Positions 10,680 through 21,726 of a stretch of 64,000 bases of DNA are shown piece by piece. Position numbers and translations under genes: made by a program. How positions within the stretch are numbered: position 1 is the stretch's first letter; each line of letters begins with the position of its first letter. Source of the DNA: Dryocosmus kuriphilus (Eukaryota > Arthropoda > Insecta > Hymenoptera > Cynipidae); assembly GCA_038277395.1 (NCBI GenBank), contig CM076193.1, forward strand, positions 95,123,583 to 95,187,582, in the 5' to 3' direction. Below the pieces are notes generated by a model. That model was given only the letters and a program-made list of their open reading frames with translations. It was not told the DNA's origin and made no database searches.

Positions 10680-11392
10680 AATTTTGCCTCGTGATCTAAA
10701 TACTGGTTTTTGTTAAATCCCGAGTAGATACATCCTTAGATTGAACTCATTTGATATATACACTGCCGCAGTATGTAGCGAAGGCATTCACACTTTCCTG
10801 AGGATTCAAAAGTTCCCTATGCCCTGATATTCCAGTATACCGTAAATTTTGAAGTAACATTTAAATTTCGCCATGAAATTAAAAGATCTAGTTAGATTTG
10901 ATTTAAGATTAGCCACAGTGTCTAGACAATACTTTTTATAATCTCTATCTGTCAAGACCTTAATCTGATACCCAAGTCCTATAAAATAATTTTTAGCCTA
11001 AATGTCACTCCTCTCCTAAATGTTTCATATTATTTCTAATTCTATCCTTCAATTTTATACAGCTGAGTAATTCAGAGGAGTACTAATTGTGGAAATTTCT
11101 GTCGATTGTCGATTAGTTTTTGTTTGAAATGTAGGTATATATTTATTATGTAAAAGCACCATCGACCGCTAAATTTAGAGTATTGCACGCGGCATTTGGG
11201 TCCTCACAATCATATAAATGATTCCAATTTATATTTAGCATATCAGTGTATAACTGAGAGTAATCTCCATCTAACTTAAAAAAGATCCTTTCTGTTTTTG
11301 GTTGAGCAAAGCCTACACAATTGTATATATTTTGGGCCAGTTGAATATAACCTGAAAGCGAAGTATGACAACTATCTTCTAATACCATAGAT
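10680..11392 (-). pseudogene. LINE ORF2 linker region
   Basis: The open stretch 11146-11388 contains WNHLYDCEDPNAACNTLN, resembling the (D)W..LY...D.N.A...F pattern between endonuclease and RT in Jockey/CR1 elements. Further 3' on the minus strand, mixed frames give YQIKVLTDRDYKKYCLDTVA and ESVNAFATYCGSVY, typical of the pre-RT linker where a (N/K)xFAxxF(S)SVY motif precedes the RT. Multiple stops interrupt it. Confidence 0.65.
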
Positions 11393-11467
11393 ACAGCCGC
11401 TGGTTCTACTTGGCATTTAACGTTGGGACATATTAAATCGAGGAATTGGTAACTTTTATTTAGTATA

Positions 11468-11740
11468 TTATTGTATTGTTGTACATATACTTTGCGTCAA
11501 AACAGCAATTTCCTTCACTTTTGTGTCATTTCTCAAGCCCTTGGTGTATTCGAGGAAATACTTCGTATTAAAGTCCCCAGCAAGAAGTATAATGACGACT
11601 TCGTACAATAAATGGATATTAGATATCGAAAACACAGCCAATTTAAACTCATTTATACTCAAAGACAGTGTGAGATATATTAGGATTACCATTATAGTTT
11701 CATAATTGAGAAAAATCTTAACACACGGAGAAAAATGAAG
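11468..11740 (-). pseudogene. LINE endonuclease fragment
   Basis: The minus-strand translation includes VVIILLAGDFNTKYFLEY. The GDFN motif carries the catalytic aspartate and asparagine of the LINE AP-endonuclease. A frame change follows at about 11468, after which the end of the endonuclease and the linker continue. The N-terminal half of the domain is not recognisable. Confidence 0.7.
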
Positions 11741-12459
11741 TGTCAAAATTTATATAGTCAGTTTTACGTTCTAGATACCACGTACCATCCCCGTAATTTG
11801 TTCTTTATAGTCAGGGAGACCACCATTTTATATTCTATTTGAATATTGCCACAGTGTTAGGTTTATACTCTAAAAATAGTGAATCTCTAAACGCGCAACT
11901 TGAATCACACCCCTTACTTAGTACGGGCAAGTTGCTGCTACGTGGCTGACGGTAAAAGTGAGCCACAAGCGAAATCAGTCTTCAGGTCTATAAGTAGAGG
12001 GTCGGCAGACGGTGTTGCCAAGTTCTAAAAAGTTGACATTTGGAAAATTAGTTGTTAGGTATATAGGTATGTATTTTATTTGCCACATATATGTGGCCGA
12101 AAATCCAATTCTTTTTCTGCTCATTCTTTATTCACATATAAATTATATATATATATATATACAATTAAAAACACCGATTTTATTTTGCCTCTCTGGACTT
12201 GACTATTTCTTGGATCTTGAAGCTGACATTCTACAATAATCAATTTACACTCCAATATCGTCAAGCTTACACTCTGGGATAGTCCAGCTAAATACCAAGT
12301 TTTGACACTTCACAGATAGTATATGTTACACTATTTAGAATGTTGTCCCACAGTTAAAATACAAATATGATCAGGTTGACACTCTAGCTAGCAAAGAGTT
12401 TTACACGAGTTTTATGTGTTAAGGCCCCTATTATTATGGCAGTAAAAATGAAATACGTC
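11741..12459. other. decayed sequence between LINE ORF1 and ORF2
   Basis: No readable ORF. Its position suggests the decayed 5' half of the LINE endonuclease plus unrelated AT-rich sequence. A short (AT)n run sits at about 12145-12162. Confidence 0.4.
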
Positions 12460-12470
12460 TCAATTTCCAT

Positions 12471-12740
12471 TTATTTGTTCGTGCACTGGACGATTCGAGG
12501 AACACCGTTTCTGTAGGCTATTCTGATTTTCTTCTCTCCTTTCTCCTTCCGATCTTTGGGAGTACTTTGTAATGTCAACATCTTTTGTTTTTGCTTTGGA
12601 GTGCGATCTGTTGCAATCACAATGTTTTGAATATCCTGAAGATTCCGCGAATCCTTCCTGCATTCTCCAAATACGCTGATTAGTTTCCGTGAGATTTCAT
12701 CTTTTTTGAAAATTACTCTTATTTGTAGATATTTTACCAA
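12471..12740 (-). pseudogene. LINE ORF1 C-terminal region
   Basis: An 89-residue minus-strand ORF contains VIFKKDEISRKLI, then IATDRTPKQKQKML, then GEKKIRIAYRNGVPRIV shortly before the stop. This layout (nucleic-acid-binding strand, TDRTP..Q helix, GE..L.I.Y..G.P.IV end) is characteristic of ORF1 proteins of CR1/I/Jockey-type LINEs, which coat the RNA. It precedes the endonuclease block in the expected order and orientation. The N-terminal half is absent here and probably lies at 20566-20990. Confidence 0.7.
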
Positions 12741-12898
12741 TCCTTTTATAATAAAAACCAGTAGTATTTAAGATGGAATTATTTTCTGACACAAATTAGC
12801 TATTACATTGTACTCACCGTGTGTTTTGATAGTATTATTTGAGGCTATGTTAGGATCTGCATGTTACTGTAGGTCAAATAAGATGAAGTTTTTTTCGG

Positions 12899-13034
12899 AG
12901 CGGCTAGTTCGCGCGACAAAGCTGGCGAAATAAGAGAGGTAGATTATTTCGCCCGACAAAGCTGGCAAAATAAGAGAAGTAGCTTATTTCGCCCGACATG
13001 GCTGGCGAAATAGGAAGAGCCTCTTATTTCGCCC
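12899..13034. repeat. three-copy ~44-bp tandem repeat
   Basis: The unit TATTTCGCCCGACAAAGCTG plus a GAAATAAGAGAGGTAG-like remainder is present about three times with a few changes, and the last copy is partial. It lies just left of the 13.1-20.6 kb TIR element. Confidence 0.85.
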
Positions 13035-13537
13035 GTTGGAGAATCTAAAAGAACGATGGATTATACTAAACGGATAATAATTTATTTCTAATTATCATAA
13101 TTGTAAGAGCGAAACATGACAAACACGGTCAGGACTTAGTCAATTTAACCTCAAAATCAAAAAGACGTATAAGTGAAAAGTGTTGCAGTGGATGCATACT
13201 GTCATGAGATCGGTGGCGCTAAAATCAAGGGCGTGTGATGATCGCACCCACTGATACATATACCTGTATATACAATGGATACGAGATGCTAGGTTCCAAT
13301 AGAAGAAGCCTTTGGTAATTAGCGCCGCCAATGGTTACCTGGCGTACTTCGGTTCAGAGCATGCGCAATGAATGATATTTTGGCGCAATTATAAATCTTT
13401 AAAAGACTGTTTAGGTTATTTATATGTATACAAATTAGTGCTTTAAAAATGGTGCAACATAGTGTTAAACGTTATATTGACAGAAAAATCAAGAATCTTA
13501 TTTTTCTGAAGTGAAGTGTTTACTTTTAATTTTGAAC

Positions 13538-14233
13538 ATGGTCAAATGTGTGTATTGTGGAAAGTTGTGGAACAATAAAGAAAAGGCTACTTTGCACAGG
13601 TTACTAAACATAACCTTTCTTATTCATCACTTTTGATATTTTTAATATTGATGCCCGTAAGAAGGCTTGAATAGAATAAAATTAAAAATTTAATATTTTA
13701 ACGTAAAAGTATGGATAATTCTATTAATTTTCATATCTGATTTTTCCTTCATTCACCTATATGTGAATAGCCGGAAATTGCATTTTTGATGCAATGACAT
13801 ATGTCTCTTTCGTATTTCATAAAGCAGGTTAGATTTGAAGTGTATTTAATTCAATGTAATTCCTTCACGAAATGTATGCATAAAATTGTTTGAATTATCC
13901 ATTTTGGAACATAAGTCAGGAAGGGTCTATTTAAGCGAATTCAAGTTTGCACTGCGGAGACATCAAGTGATTTGAATTCAAGAAATTTAATTTAAATATT
14001 TTGTTTCATAGATTTCCACGAGATGAATCATTGTAAAAAAAATGGGTAAAAATCATAGACCAGGAAGGTTGGATACCCACCAAAAACAGATTCTTGTGCT
14101 CTGATCATTTTAGTGAAGAAAGTTTCCGTTATTCGAACCAAAAAGCGTTTGAAACCAAGAGTATTGCCTACGATTCTCTCAAAAATTAATTTTGAACCGC
14201 AGAGGAACATTTTAGCAACAAATAATTGCAGAG
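13538..14233 (+). pseudogene. THAP-domain gene, exons 1-2, broken
   Basis: Exon 1 (13538-13599) encodes MVKCVYCGKLWNNKEKATLH, giving the first zinc ligands C-x2-C. A GT donor at 13600 and an AG acceptor at 14010-14011 join in frame to exon 2 (14012-14233), which starts RFPRDES. Exon 2 has GWIPTKNRFLCSDHFSEESF with the C-x2-H ligand pair, then, in a shifted frame, LKPRVLPTIL, the THAP C-terminal signature (AVPTIF in most members). An in-frame TAA at 14034-14036 and a frameshift near 14145 break it. Exon 2 ends in AGAG before GTAAGTA, and its phase fits the 78-bp exons at 16.56 and 16.96 kb. It is probably the DNA-binding N-terminus of a transposase. Confidence 0.8.
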
Positions 14234-14240
14234 GTAAGTA

Positions 14241-14728
14241 CCCAGGAAACAAGAAACGATTGACCACGTTCCAATCGTATTTCAGGTCGCTTGAAATGTG
14301 TATTTTAAACTGGAATGGCAGATTGCCGACGATTGGCTGGAGGTGGCAATGAATCGTAAAACTGGTATTATTACGATTCACCATAGAAATATACATTTAA
14401 AAAAGGGATAATTATATTTTTAAATGTATTAAACGATAGGACAGCGAATATAAATTAATAATATTAATTATTATTCATATTAAGGCCATTTGGTCATGTG
14501 ATCTTATGTAACAATGATAAAAAAATAATTATACATATTAATATAGAGCACCTAACCTCAAAGTAAAACCAATTTGTCAGTTTTTGCAAAACGAATTTTT
14601 AAAACAATTTTATAAATAAAAAATTAAATAAAAAATAAATGAATAAACATTTATATTTATTTATAAATAAAGAAAAATAAGTTTTTTCAGAACGAGTTTT
14701 TAAAATAGTTTTAAATAAAACATTAAAT

Positions 14729-14797
<69 letters not shown>

Positions 14798-16088
14798 TGA
14801 TATCGTTTTCCGAATTTCTCGATGTAAAATTTTAATTTCAGCGCTGTAATAATAATTGGCTACTTGAAAAATAATTTTTTCGAAGTTTCAAGTTTTACAC
14901 CTTATGCATATAATTAATTATACTTTCTGCATCTTCAATAGAGGAATCTTTGCTTAAACATATTATTCATTATGTATATGTATAATGCCGAAATTCTCGC
15001 CCCCATCGAGTCCCACTGGGCCCAGATCAGAAAATTTCTCCCAGGGATTAGGAATATTGAATAAGAAATAGTAAATTACGAATTTTATTCTTGAACACTT
15101 TTATTACTTAAAATTTCTTATTTAAAGGAATGCTTCGTCGTTTCCTTTTTCAATTAAACCTTGTGAATATTTTTAAGAATGACATCTCTAAAATACTCTT
15201 ATTACAATTTGAAGACAAAACGTTTGTCTGTAAACCTCCAAATGTCATAGAGTTTGGTTAATACTGTGCTTTGTAACTTACTCAAAATAAAAAAAATATG
15301 CATTGTTGAACTTACTAAAACTGTATTAATGTTATTTACCTACACGTTTTATAAGAATACCCAATCATAAATTTCATTTTTTTTAAAAAGACAATTTCTG
15401 ACTTATGAAATTCAAGCAGTTTTCAAACTTTTACTTATTTATAATTTCTTTCCTTTTATTTATTTTTTTATTATTGTTTATAAATTATTAATTTATTTTT
15501 AATTTTTATTTATTAATATTTTATTATTTTTATATCATTTTATGCAATTTACATTTATAAAATAGTTTTTTCATACGTCCATCATAATATTCTAGTTGAA
15601 TCTTAAAAATCCCATTCATTTACGTGCCTCACTTATCTGCCATTTACGATTCAGATTTAATCGCGCCCATTTCCCATTCACTACAATTCAAAAATTAAGT
15701 ACGCAATCTGCAATACACAATTCATTGCACTTTACAAAACATCAATCGTAAAATGCAGATTCGTTTCTTTTCAAACGAATCTGCACTTTACCATTCAGCT
15801 TGACATCTGTTAAACTCCATTTTATTGAGAACTTGACACAATTCACGAGTTCCTTTCCTCAATCGTAAATCGCCAATTGAACAAACTTCAGATTTTTGAG
15901 GTCATGCTCTCCTATTGAGAAAATCTTAAAACGATTGAGCGAGTGCATCTCCGAATCTGCCATGGCAGATTCAAGAGCTGACCAATTGAAAAGACTCTTA
16001 ATACGATTGAGATGCAGCTTCGCCAATCTGGCACTTTAAAATACACATTTCAACGCGCTCCGTGTTCAATCGTTTCTTCTTTCCTGGG
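14241..16088. mobile_element. 1.85-kb TIR element in a splice-donor site, TSD TAAGTA
   Basis: Left end CCCAGGAAACAAGAAACGAT and right end (inverted) CCCAGGAAAGAAGAAACGAT match closely, and similarity continues inward (TTGAAATGTGTATTTTAAA). It is flanked by the exact 6-bp repeat TAAGTA at 14235-14240 and 16089-16094, which is part of the THAP intron donor GTAAGTA; the donor is therefore preserved. There is no ORF of substance, so it is non-autonomous. A related end occurs at about 33190-33215 (CAATCG...CTTCCTGGGTA). Confidence 0.85.
14739..14797. repeat. (AT)n microsatellite
   Basis: Alternating TA of about 58 bp within the 14241-16088 element. Confidence 0.95.
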
Positions 16089-16556
16089 TAAGTATACTTT
16101 CTTTTTATCTAAAAATTAGAAAATAAGAATTGAATTTTGATAAAAATATGTTATTAGTTATTTATGTTACTATTTTGTGTTATTTATTATTACGTTTATT
16201 TTATTTTTGTTTGTTTGTTATTTTTATGATAAATTTTTACGTCTGTAAGGAAGACATTCTGTGAGTTTCATGTGGGCTAAACCATTTTTGTAGCCAACAG
16301 AACTTTTTTTTTCATAAAATTGAAATTCCTCTTTTTTTGTAGAAAATAATGAAAGTTGCAAAAGAATTTTAATCTAGAAGTTTGTACAATTAGATGAGTT
16401 GTGCAAAAAATATATTTTACTCTTTTGTGATATCTTGCATTGTTTATGTGAAAAATTTTTTAATTAATTTTTCAAGGAGAAGAAAAATACTGATGGCCTC
16501 AAAAATAATGTAAACTTTTATTTATTAACAATTATTAATTCGCACATTTTTTGTAG
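16089..16556 (+). other. intron sequence of the THAP gene
   Basis: Lies between the duplicated donor copy and the acceptor TTTTTTGTAG before the 16557 exon. AT-rich, no other feature seen. Confidence 0.45.
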
Positions 16557-16634
16557 GTCGTCCAGAAGATTCTCTTGGAGCCTCTTGGAAAACAGAAACT
16601 GCCGAATTTGGCGAAAGTTCAACAACAACAAAAG
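16557..16634 (+). CDS. 78-bp exon of the THAP gene, copy 1
   Basis: Bounded by the acceptor TTTTTTGTAG and the donor GTATAACG. In the phase set by exon 2 it reads GRPEDSLGASWKTETAEFG, followed by ESSTTTK. The exon is 78 bp, a multiple of three, so inclusion or skipping keeps the frame. The residues match no domain I recognise; a low-complexity serine/threonine end suggests a linker downstream of the THAP zinc finger. Assignment rests on splice signals, phase and its near-exact duplicate 398 bp downstream. Confidence 0.6.
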
Positions 16635-16954
16635 GTATAACGAAGTTAAAATAATTTTGTAGACAATTTCAGCCATCTCAATGTTTATTCGTTTTTTTTA
16701 GATGATTTTGTAGTTGTACAAACTTATAGATTAAAATTTTTTTTTATCTTTAATTGTTTTTGAGAAAAATTAAGAAATTCAATTTTATAAAAAAAAATCT
16801 GCTGGCCACAAAAATGGTTTAGCCTTCACGAGAATCGCAGTATGTCTTCCTTATTGACGTACCAATTTTTTAAAGAATGTATCAGATCTTTTTATTCCTT
16901 TTTTTTTAATACAAACTTTTATCAAACTTGTATTTATTCGCACATTTTTTGTAG

Positions 16955-17032
16955 GTCGTCCGAAAGATTCTCTTGGAGCCTCTTGGGAAACAGAAACTGC
17001 TGAATTTGGCGAAAGTTCAACAACAACAAAAG
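16955..17032 (+). CDS. 78-bp exon of the THAP gene, copy 2
   Basis: A second copy of the 16557 exon with the same acceptor and donor, reading GRPKDSLGASWETETAEFG, then ESSTTTK. Only a few bases differ (E to K and K to E among the products). The repeat unit is 398 bp and includes flanking intron sequence (TTATTCGCACATTTTTTGTA before, GTATAACGAAGTTAAAATAA after). The pair could be spliced in tandem or as alternatives, since both have the same symmetric phase. Confidence 0.6.
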
Positions 17033-17159
17033 GTATAACGAAGTTAAAATAATTTTGTAGACAATTTCAGCCATCTCAATGTTTATTCATTTTTTTTCAG
17101 ATGATTTTGTAGTTGTACAAACCTGTAGATTAAAATTTTCCCTTATTGAATTTTACTAA

Positions 17160-18425
17160 AAACATTTTTTCATGTGTTAATTAAAAGCAAAAGAAGACGA
17201 GGGGAAAAAAAGAAGGAAGGGGATTTAGTTGGTTGCCTTCTTTTTTCCTCCTCTTTTTTTGTTTTTCCTTTTTGAATTTTACTAAAAACATTTTTTCAGG
17301 CGTTGGTACTTCGATCGGAGGGTTGTTTTTTTTTCATCAACCTCTAAATTGATTTTTGATAATGGACGATAAGGTTTTTTGGGTTTAGATATTTTCTAAA
17401 TCTTCTTTATTTAGCTGTGACCTGGATTGGTGGTAAATTTTGTTTATGGCTCCTGGGGTTAGCGGGAAGACGTTTCTTGCCGTCTCAAGCTATATATTCT
17501 TTTGCTATTATTTTCTTATTCCTTAGTCAGGTGATCAGTTTCGTCAATGGTCATGGACATAACGTATAGTGGCGATCTCATGGAACTGAGTGGGTGATAT
17601 TATTTTTGTATTTATTTTCATTTCATTTCAATTGAATGTTATTTCATTTTAATTTAATTCAGTTTTATGTTATGTTATGTCATTTTATTTTGTTTTTTTT
17701 TTGCCTTGATGAGGGTATTTCATGAACACGAAAACATTAGCATGTTTGTAATTGATTTTTGGTTGGGATTTCAAATAGATTAAAAGCAATAAAAAAAGAC
17801 GAGGGAAACAAAAAGAAGGAAGGGAATTTGGTTGGTTGCCTTCTTTTTCCCTCCTCTTTGTTTGTTTCTCAACATTCAAAATAAAGGGGCAAGCATTTTT
17901 TATTTTTGGATTATATCAAAATTATAAGTTTTATGCTGCTTTTTAAGTTAACCTCTAAAATGACTATCGATGAAATGAAAAACTCGAATAGTTAGTATTT
18001 TAATAACTATTGAAGATTTATTTAGGTTTTTTTCGTAATATTTGGGGTAGTTGTGAATGAAATTTTATTTTGACTTCACCATTAAAAAAAAAATTTTTAA
18101 TAACCTAGAAATTGCGGTTTTTTGAAAAGTATTCAAATGCGCTTTTCTCAAAAAAAAATTTCAATTTCTTTTATGTTATTTGATATTTTTTAAATTTTAT
18201 TTAGTTTCATATTGTCTCATGTTTTATTATGTAATTTTTGTTGTTTTTTTTGTCTTGATAAGTTTTTTCCATGAACACCGAAAGGTTGGCATGTTTGTAA
18301 TTGGTTTTTAGTTGGGATCTTTAATAGACGGTAAAAGCAAAAGAAGACGAGGGGAAAAAATAGAAGGGGTTTTGGTTGGTTGCCTTCTTTTTCCCTCCTC
18401 TTTTTTTGTCTTTCCTTTTTGAATT
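17160..18425. repeat. three purine/pyrimidine hairpins in diverged tandem units
   Basis: Hairpins at 17199-17252, 17801-17853 and 18349-18400 share stem halves like GAGGGAAA...AAGAAGG and CCTTCTTTTTCCCTC, with a TTGGTTGGTTG loop side. The two right-hand copies are preceded by a common 110-bp lead (CTTGATGAG...GAAA... GCATGTTTGTAATTG; about 17690-17800 and 18240-18348). Units are spaced about 550-600 bp apart. A relative lies at 59691-59754. A second pair of similar stretches is at about 17560-17620 and 18620-18680 (GGCGATCTCATGGAACTG-like). Confidence 0.7.
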
Positions 18426-19020
18426 TTGCAGAATCTGTTTTATTTACATATTTTTCTGTTCACAGATTCTTTAAATGTGCTTATTCTGTGGATTTTGAAG
18501 GACATGGCTTAAAATTAAATCTTTTTAGAATACTCTTTAGGATATAATTTTACATTATGAAACAGGTAAAGTAAAGTAAAACGACTGAATAGTCATTTGT
18601 ATTATTATTATTATTATTACTATGGTGACGATCTCATGAAACTGGTTGGGTGATATTATTTTTGTATTTATTATTACTTTATTTTAATTTTATCTTATTT
18701 TAGTTTAATTTTATGTTATTTTATATCATTTTATTCTTAATTAATTTATCTTTATTTTATGTTATTTTGCCTAATTAAATTCAATTTTTATTTTATATTA
18801 TTTTATTTCATGTTATTTAATTTAATTTCTGTAACTTTTCTCTCATAAACTACATATTGGAAATTTCGCACTATCTTCACTTAGTTCATTGGGTAACCAT
18901 TGGCGGCAGTTAATGCCAAAGGCTTCTTCAATTGGAGTCAACGTTACTGTGGCTGGTTATAGGCAATCTCGTATCCATTGCATACATATATCAGTGATCG
19001 CACCTGTGCGATCATCTTAC

Positions 19021-20435
19021 TTGCGGTGCGCGAATTAACCAAAAGTAACTGTCACGTAGCGGGTTGCATCCTATTTCTATATTTGCACACGTAAGTAATT
19101 GTAACGTAACGGATTGAAAAGAAATAATCGTGGAAAAGTAGATTCTAAATAAAAACTCATGTCAAAAAGGGCAGAATAAATCTTATTATTATTATAATGT
19201 ATATATGATAAGAAAACTTCTAAGAATTTAATTAGGGTAGTTCATGAGAAGAACGTTCTGGAGAGTATTAAAAATGCAATTTTATGTTCTTTCTGATTAA
19301 AACAAAAATTCTGGGTGGTTAACTCTTAGATTATCAGAGTGCTTAAAAATATTCTAAACACAGCATATAACTAAGAAACAAACCGAATTTCCATAACGGG
19401 AAGAGACGGACCCTTAGGCCAGGTGTACACGCATGGTGTAATTTGATACCTTCAAGCGGCCATACGTGCTTTTAACAAGCTATGAGAACGCACGTGGGAC
19501 CGGCACCCAGATTCGTTGTTTAAGGGCCGTCTTCAAAGTTTTGGGGAAAGCTTGAACCAATCAAAAATAAGAATAACAGCTTAAATTAAAAATCACTAAT
19601 CGGAAAATTTCAGCAGAGGCTCTGACATCCCTCTGGTCAGTTGAAACGTCAGATTTTTCTTGCCTTCAGACTCGAGAAATTCGTTTCTCTCGAGTTCGCC
19701 CCAGACCAAGAAACATTCTTTAAAACGGTTCTCGACTTAGAAAATTGTTTTGAAATTTTTTATAAATGCTTAAACTTCAGTAATTTTTTAAGTTCATTGA
19801 ATTATAAATTCAGTTTTAATAAATTCCTCCCGGCCTCTTATATTTATAAGCCGACCGTAAAATAAAACTTAAACTTGCCCGCGAAAACTCAACTTAATCC
19901 AGACGATTTTTGAAGCATTCAAAATCGAATGAATTCAAATTAAAATTAAATTTTCAAATTGGAGTAGACTGTTGCTGGCATGCAAGTTATTTCCCAAGTT
20001 CTAACATTTTTACACGGCCTCATATGTCAAATTTTTCCATTCTTCAGGCATACAACAATGTAAAAAAATAGTATGACATTATTTCTCATTTTCAATAACT
20101 CGTATTTTTTATCTATTATATAGAATGATTCACATTTTGAAAACATATTTTTAAAAAGTACACTTTGTTGTGCCTCGCATTTTGTAGAATTGTTCAGCAC
20201 TGTTAAAAAATATTGTAAACAAAACATTTCTTTTGTTTTAAATAAAAAATTAGATACTATTTTGTAGTATTTTATAAACCCACAGAGTTTTAATTTTTCC
20301 CTTTCAATTTTTGCTATGGTTGTTTTTTACTTTTTAAGAAAATAGTTTATTAAAGAATTGACAAGCCATTCATTTTTTTTTTAATTTCAAAGTTTCAATA
20401 ATAGCGATAATAGCAAAGTAGAATGAAGTTTAGAT
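19021..20435. other. insertion inside the right TIR, unidentified
   Basis: It separates two blocks (18885-19010 and 20445-20590) that are contiguous in the left TIR at 13.1-13.35 kb. Inside, GACGGACCCTTA near 19407 pairs with TTAAGGGCCGTC near 19520, making a small ~135-bp inverted-repeat unit. No coding sequence recognised. Confidence 0.45.
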
Positions 20436-20565
20436 TTCGCGCCTTCAATTTTAGCGCCACCTAACTCATAACAGATTGACAGTCATGAGAGCATCCATTG
20501 AAACACTTTTCACTTTCACGTCTGATTTCTGAATTTAACGTTAAATTGCCTGAGTTCTGACTGTC

Positions 20566-20990
20566 CTAACCGTGCCTGTCCTGTTTCGCGTATCTGCGCG
20601 TATCATCTAGCTTCTTCTCTAATGCATTAACTCTTTCCGCGACCTGATTATATTTACTTTTTAAATCTTTCACAGTGCATTTTACTTCATCAAAATGCTT
20701 CTTCATCTTATTCCTATACAATTCAAAAATTGTCTCGAATTTTAGTAGTAAATTATTTTCATTAGAAGCTTTAGACGCTGTATTCGTGTGGTCAATGTCG
20801 CGTTTCTCATCTGAGAATTCAGAAGCTGGTGAATTAGAGCGAAAACCATAGCATCGTGCAAACCTTCCATCATGTAACTGTTTCAGTTTTCCAGAGCAAT
20901 CTTTATAGTAGAGAGTGCACCGCATCCTTGACATTTTATGGGTTCATCTCCAGTTTGTTTACGGCACTTGCCGTAATTCCGAAAAATCGG
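20566..20990 (-). pseudogene. LINE ORF1 N-terminal region: PHD-like finger plus coiled coil
   Basis: In one minus-strand frame the 5' part reads YGKCRKQTGDEPIKCQGCGA, and after a frame change LYYKDCSGKLKQLHDGRFAR leads to a further cysteine (RCYG). The cysteine spacing resembles the PHD-type finger at the start of many CR1/I-type LINE ORF1 proteins. A heptad-rich stretch follows (KMKKHFDEVKCTVKDLKSKY...VNALEKKL), as in ORF1 coiled coils. The frame runs into the TIR of the 13.1-20.6 kb element near 20590, and the missing C-terminal half fits the fragment at 12471-12740. An unrelated host protein with a PHD finger is a weaker alternative. Confidence 0.6.
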
Positions 20991-21726
20991 TGTTGATGAG
21001 TTTTATGTTCACGCTCAACACGTGCTTCATATAGAGGTTATGCTGCTTCACGAAAACTACAAATGTACGTTTCAAGTCCAGTACACTGCGGAATTATGAA
21101 ACTTTATATCAGGGCACTATCCTTCACATCTCAAAACTCTCTTGCACCACTTTAAATCGTTCTCCACACCAAATAAACCCTAATTTAGAGATATATTCTT
21201 GAATTGAAACTTGCCAGTTTTTTAAAAATATATATAAAATTGAGAAGAATTTATCGCTAACACGAACAAATATTTAATTTAGAACTATTGCAGTTGAATT
21301 TAGGTGAATCTAAACACATCCTACAAAACACTGATTCTAATTTACAAAGTAATATATTTTCGTTTGTTAGAAAAAAAATTCTTTGATATACGTTACAATA
21401 AAGTAATATTTTGCTTTATTTTCATGAAAGTTTGATTCAATTAAAAAAATGGTTTGAATTCACGGTTTTTTGTCATTTGCTTTTGCGTTTCACACTAGTA
21501 AAATTGAGACAGAAATTTCTAAAATTGCACTTATTCTAATCAATTCTAATTTTCCACTTATTAAGGCAAATAACATATCGTTGAAATCATACATACATAT
21601 TAGGGCTACTTTTGATTAATAAAGTTATTATCTGGCACAAAACATCTGTCAAACTCAAAATTGATATATTTCTGTTCGTATAAGAACACTGACCCACAAA
21701 GAAATAAAACTGTCATGCGCGGCATA
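20991..21726. other. no gene recognised
   Basis: Possibly the 5' leader of the LINE near 20991-21130, then AT-rich DNA. Nothing else supported. Confidence 0.35.

Larger units (their letters stand above)
9780..12760 (-). mobile_element. CR1/Jockey-type LINE, degenerate, 3' portion
   Basis: Five minus-strand blocks occur in the order expected of one LINE: ORF1 C-terminus (12471-12740), endonuclease (11468-11740), linker (11146-11392 and about 10680-11100) and the start of the RT (9854-10019). Each is broken by stops or frame changes. A MITE at 10457-10652 sits inside. The ORF1 N-terminus appears to be at 20566-20990, displaced by the large TIR element at 13.1-20.6 kb. The RT catalytic part is missing, so the 3' end is truncated at about 9.78 kb. 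Confidence 0.75.
13098..20590 (+). mobile_element. THAP-bearing TIR transposon, 7.5 kb with nested insertions
   Basis: The left end (about 13098-13345) is inverted relative to two right-hand blocks, 20445-20590 and 18885-19010. The outermost match is GCGAAACATGACAAACACGG against GCGAAACAGGACAGGCACGG. Because the right TIR is split, 19021-20435 is best read as a later insertion. Inside are a THAP-domain gene beginning 13538, a 1.85-kb element at 14241-16088 and a duplicated exon at 16.56 and 16.96 kb. THAP domains form the DNA-binding part of several transposases (P element, ISL2EU, Kolobok). No catalytic domain is readable, so the superfamily is unresolved. It separates pieces of a LINE ORF1. 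No target duplication was found. Confidence 0.65.

Noticed and set aside
12899..13034. Short regularly spaced repeats as a CRISPR-like array
   Set aside because: The units are tandem without unique spacers, and the genome is eukaryotic.
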